A stretch of 64,000 nucleotides of DNA, taken from the NCBI GenBank assembly GCA_946699065.1, contig CAMPDV010000305.1:186001-250000 (forward strand), read 5' to 3'. Below, piece by piece: positions 61,563 through 64,000 of the stretch (position 1 is the first letter of the stretch; every line of letters starts with the position of its first letter). Made by a program: the position numbers and the translations under genes. Below the pieces are notes generated by a model. The model was given only the letters and a program-made list of their open reading frames with translations. It made no database searches and was not told where the DNA came from. Origin of the DNA: Loxodes magnus. Taxonomy: Eukaryota; Ciliophora; Karyorelictea; Loxodida; Loxodidae.

Positions 61563-63455
61563 ATGTAACCCTAAGTTATCCTTGCTTGTCAACTTTGCTT
61601 CCAAAATTACAATTATCAAGATAGAAAGCCTCTTATTTTACCTTGCTGCCATAATTTTTACTTCACTTGTATTCACAATCAATTTAAACATCAAAATCAC
61701 TTCGAATGTCCTAAATGTTAAAATGCTTATGACAGTTTAGAAGAAATCCAATAAAATAATAGTGAAATAGTGAAAAACAGAGAAAAAGGGATTGAAAAAG
61801 ATTTTTGACTTATAAAAAAGCATATTAACCTAGAAAAACAGCAAAGCAAATCATAAAATTACCCTAATAACGATTTTTAAAGTAATATTGGATTTAAATT
61901 TTAAAGTAATCGTAATATACTAAATAAAATATGTGAGTATCTTGATAATTGAGATATTAGTCATTTGTAATGTACTAATAAATACTTTTATAGTTTTAGA
62001 TATTTTTACGAAAACTAATAAAAAATATGAAAATTTTATGGAGGCGAATTGCCTTATGTTTAAAATTAAATAGAATGAAAGTTTAAATAGATTATTTGTT
62101 CTGACGTTACTTTCTTGATAATCGATGGATAGTATCTATCTATAAATGTTTGTAACTAAATTTTAAATACGTTTAGCTAAATTATCAAATTCAAAGAAAT
62201 GGTGAGGTAAAATAAACTAAATTAAGAATTGGGTGCTTTATATGGAAAACCTTTAAGTGAACTCTCGCTTGGTTCAAGACTAAAGAAATTAAGTTTATTC
62301 AATTTAAAAATAAAAGATAATGACTTACATTTTCTATAATATTTAAATCAACTAGAATTATTAAACATAAAAAGCAATAACAATCTAATAGGTAGTTTCT
62401 TAACCGACTTTTGTATAAACTTAAGATTAAAATAATTAGAATTTATAAGTGAAAATCTAGATTATGGTTAAGTAAGAAAATACTTAGAATTAAAAGGAAC
62501 TCTTTTAGAATAGATATAAATAGGAAAAAATGAAGAAATAGAAGATTTTATAGATTTATGTCCTAACTTAAATAAATAAATCTTTTTGTTTGGAAATAAA
62601 CAGTTAAATGATTAAATTTTATTAAAACTGAAGCATTATAATATGACAGACTTAAGGATTTAATAATAGAAATTCACTTCACTAGCATTTAATAGTTTCT
62701 TATCTTTTACATATATTAAAATAGAAATTATAGAAATAATATAATGCAATAATTTTAATGATGAAAATCTAATTCTTTTATTAAAAAATTTACCTAATTT
62801 AAAAATTTTAAGTTTGGGAGATTTAAATATATCAGATAATGGCTTTAGAAAAATAGGAGAATATGGATAAAATTACTAAGAAATTCTTATTGATTAGAAT
62901 AATATAACAGAAGAAACTTTAAACTTCATATTTACTAACTGTAGGAAACTTAAAATTATATCATTAATAAGCATAAACTAACTTAAAAGTTAAACTTTAA
63001 AAATAATTAGCCAGAACTGTGATTAAGTTAACAAATTATACTTTAGCAACGCTGGAATAGTTGGATAAGAGTGGATGGAAGAAATAATAAAAATGAAAAA
63101 TCTCAAAGATTTAAGTCTTATTAACTGTAATACTCTATCAGATAACGATATTAGATAATTAATAATTACTGGGAAAAAATTATAATGCTTGAATATAAAT
63201 AAAAATAAGTAAATAACAGATTAGGCTTTTCCTATTTATGATGAATAAGGTAGTATATATCCTATTTATAAAGTTTTAACATATCTAAATATTGAAGAAT
63301 TACCTTAGATAAGTGAATAGAAATTATTAAGTTTGAAAAGACAATTCAAAAGATTATATATACAAAACAAAAAAATAGAAAGAGTCGGATTAAATTAAGA
63401 AACCAACGAGGTAGATTTTGATTTAAATATATTGCATTCTAAATGGAAGAGCTGA
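61563..63455 (+). CDS. RING finger plus leucine-rich-repeat protein, copy F
   Basis: 630 residues, ATG 61563 to TGA 63453. The RING has lost its fifth ligand: C33 is Tyr (TAC; HNFYFTC). The other seven are present, including C49, which is lost in copy C. The LRR region is intact and close to copies B and C. The C-terminus after VDFDL diverges from the family (last ~12 codons), marking the end of the direct duplication. RING function is doubtful. Confidence 0.85.
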
Positions 63456-63479
63456 AAGTTCTTGAAAAGTGAAAAATTA

Positions 63480-64000
63480 AATTTTATAGATTAAAATTAA
63501 GAATAATTAATATATATAAATAAAACTAAGTTTTATATTATTAAAGTTTATTAAGTTTTATTATATAATATCTCAATTTATTTTCACACACCTTCCAACT
63601 TTTATCTTGTGTTTCAAATTTTAAGTTTGCTTGTTTAATATTTATTTTTCATTGAGATAATTTTTAATGATGTTTTGTATTGTTTTGTTTTGCTTTACTT
63701 TATTTTATTTATCTAAATATTTGTTTTTTCAAATTTTTAAGTATAGCTTTATGTTGAATCATGCTAACTTTCCCAAACCTAATAATATTCTTTAATTTCA
63801 TGTTATTTTATAATGTCTTACATTAGCGGGGAAAGTTATCTTATTCTTTCGTTCTGTTTTCTTTAAATAAATTAAAAATTTTTTTCTTAAGTGTATTTAA
63901 ATTTTAACGAGTCTTAATTTTTTTAAAGTTATTTAATCTAGTTGCATGATCAAATCTTGCATACTCTACTGATACGGGCTTAATTAATTTATTAATGAGT
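63480..64000. repeat. downstream flank shared with copy E
   Basis: Resembles 44400-44900 (CTAGTTGCATGATC near 63940 and CAAACTT-rich stretches). No gene seen. Confidence 0.4.

Larger units (their letters stand above)
53402..63425. repeat. directly duplicated ~10-kb segment, copy 2
   Basis: Matches 16970-27000 in order and orientation. Indels of a few bases are scattered through it, and the insertion 58907-59849 is private to this copy. It ends within copy F, whose last ~12 codons differ from copy C. Confidence 0.93.

Noticed and set aside
1..64000. Bacterial or organellar origin of the AT-rich sequence
   Set aside because: No Shine-Dalgarno-led gene arrays, and coding frames appear only with TAA/TAG as Gln. 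RING-LRR proteins and Gag-like knuckles fit a eukaryotic ciliate nucleus.
1..64000. Reverse transcriptase, integrase or DDE transposase genes
   Set aside because: Looked for conserved catalytic blocks near the Gag-like genes and in the long AT-rich gaps; none could be supported by eye.

Overview
This window looks like nuclear DNA of a ciliate. It is very AT-rich, and almost nothing is open under the standard code. Long proteins appear once TAA and TAG are read as Gln and internal TGA as Trp. Three columns of a gene family present in the window show TGA/TGG exchange between paralogues, other columns show TAA or TAG exchanging with CAA or CAG, and the last TGA behaves as the stop. This is the ambiguous-UGA code described for karyorelict ciliates such as Loxodes (NCBI table 27). 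Condylostoma (table 28) is the main alternative. No rRNA, telomere repeat, CRISPR array or bacterial-type operon was seen.

Layout. Positions ~661-15650 and ~24105-39990 form a giant imperfect inverted repeat (arms ~15 kb, centre near 20.3 kb). The arms differ by substitutions, small indels and at least one whole insertion. The ~8.4-kb spacer between them, together with the start of the right arm, is repeated in direct orientation at ~53402-63425. The remaining part (~40-53 kb) holds diverged copies of the same building blocks, one more copy of the gene family, and a broken tRNA-Asn.

Genes. Two families dominate. (1) Six copies (A-F) of a ~638-aa protein with an N-terminal C3HC4 RING finger and a long leucine-rich-repeat region, probably an E3 ubiquitin ligase family. 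Four keep all eight zinc ligands. C and F have each lost a different Cys to Tyr, and C is also frameshifted. (2) A large, diverse set of short elements (~0.3-1.5 kb) encoding small Gag-like proteins. The complete layout is an N-terminal 'FKKGF'-like motif, a Gln-rich or coiled-coil middle, a short 'DPMDIE'-like motif, and a C-terminal CCHC zinc knuckle. I found no reverse transcriptase, integrase or transposase domain. Several insertions are flanked by 12-17 bp target-site duplications, and the empty site can be read in a paralogous segment. Two landed in the short upstream region of RING-LRR genes.

How it fits together. The region appears to have been built by repeated segmental duplication, both inverted and direct, of units containing a RING-LRR gene, with insertion and decay of Gag-like elements before and after the duplications. 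The main leads are the unified Gag-like family, the tandemly spread RING-LRR family, and the internal paralogue evidence for the genetic code. All similarity statements come from reading the window by eye. No database search was possible.
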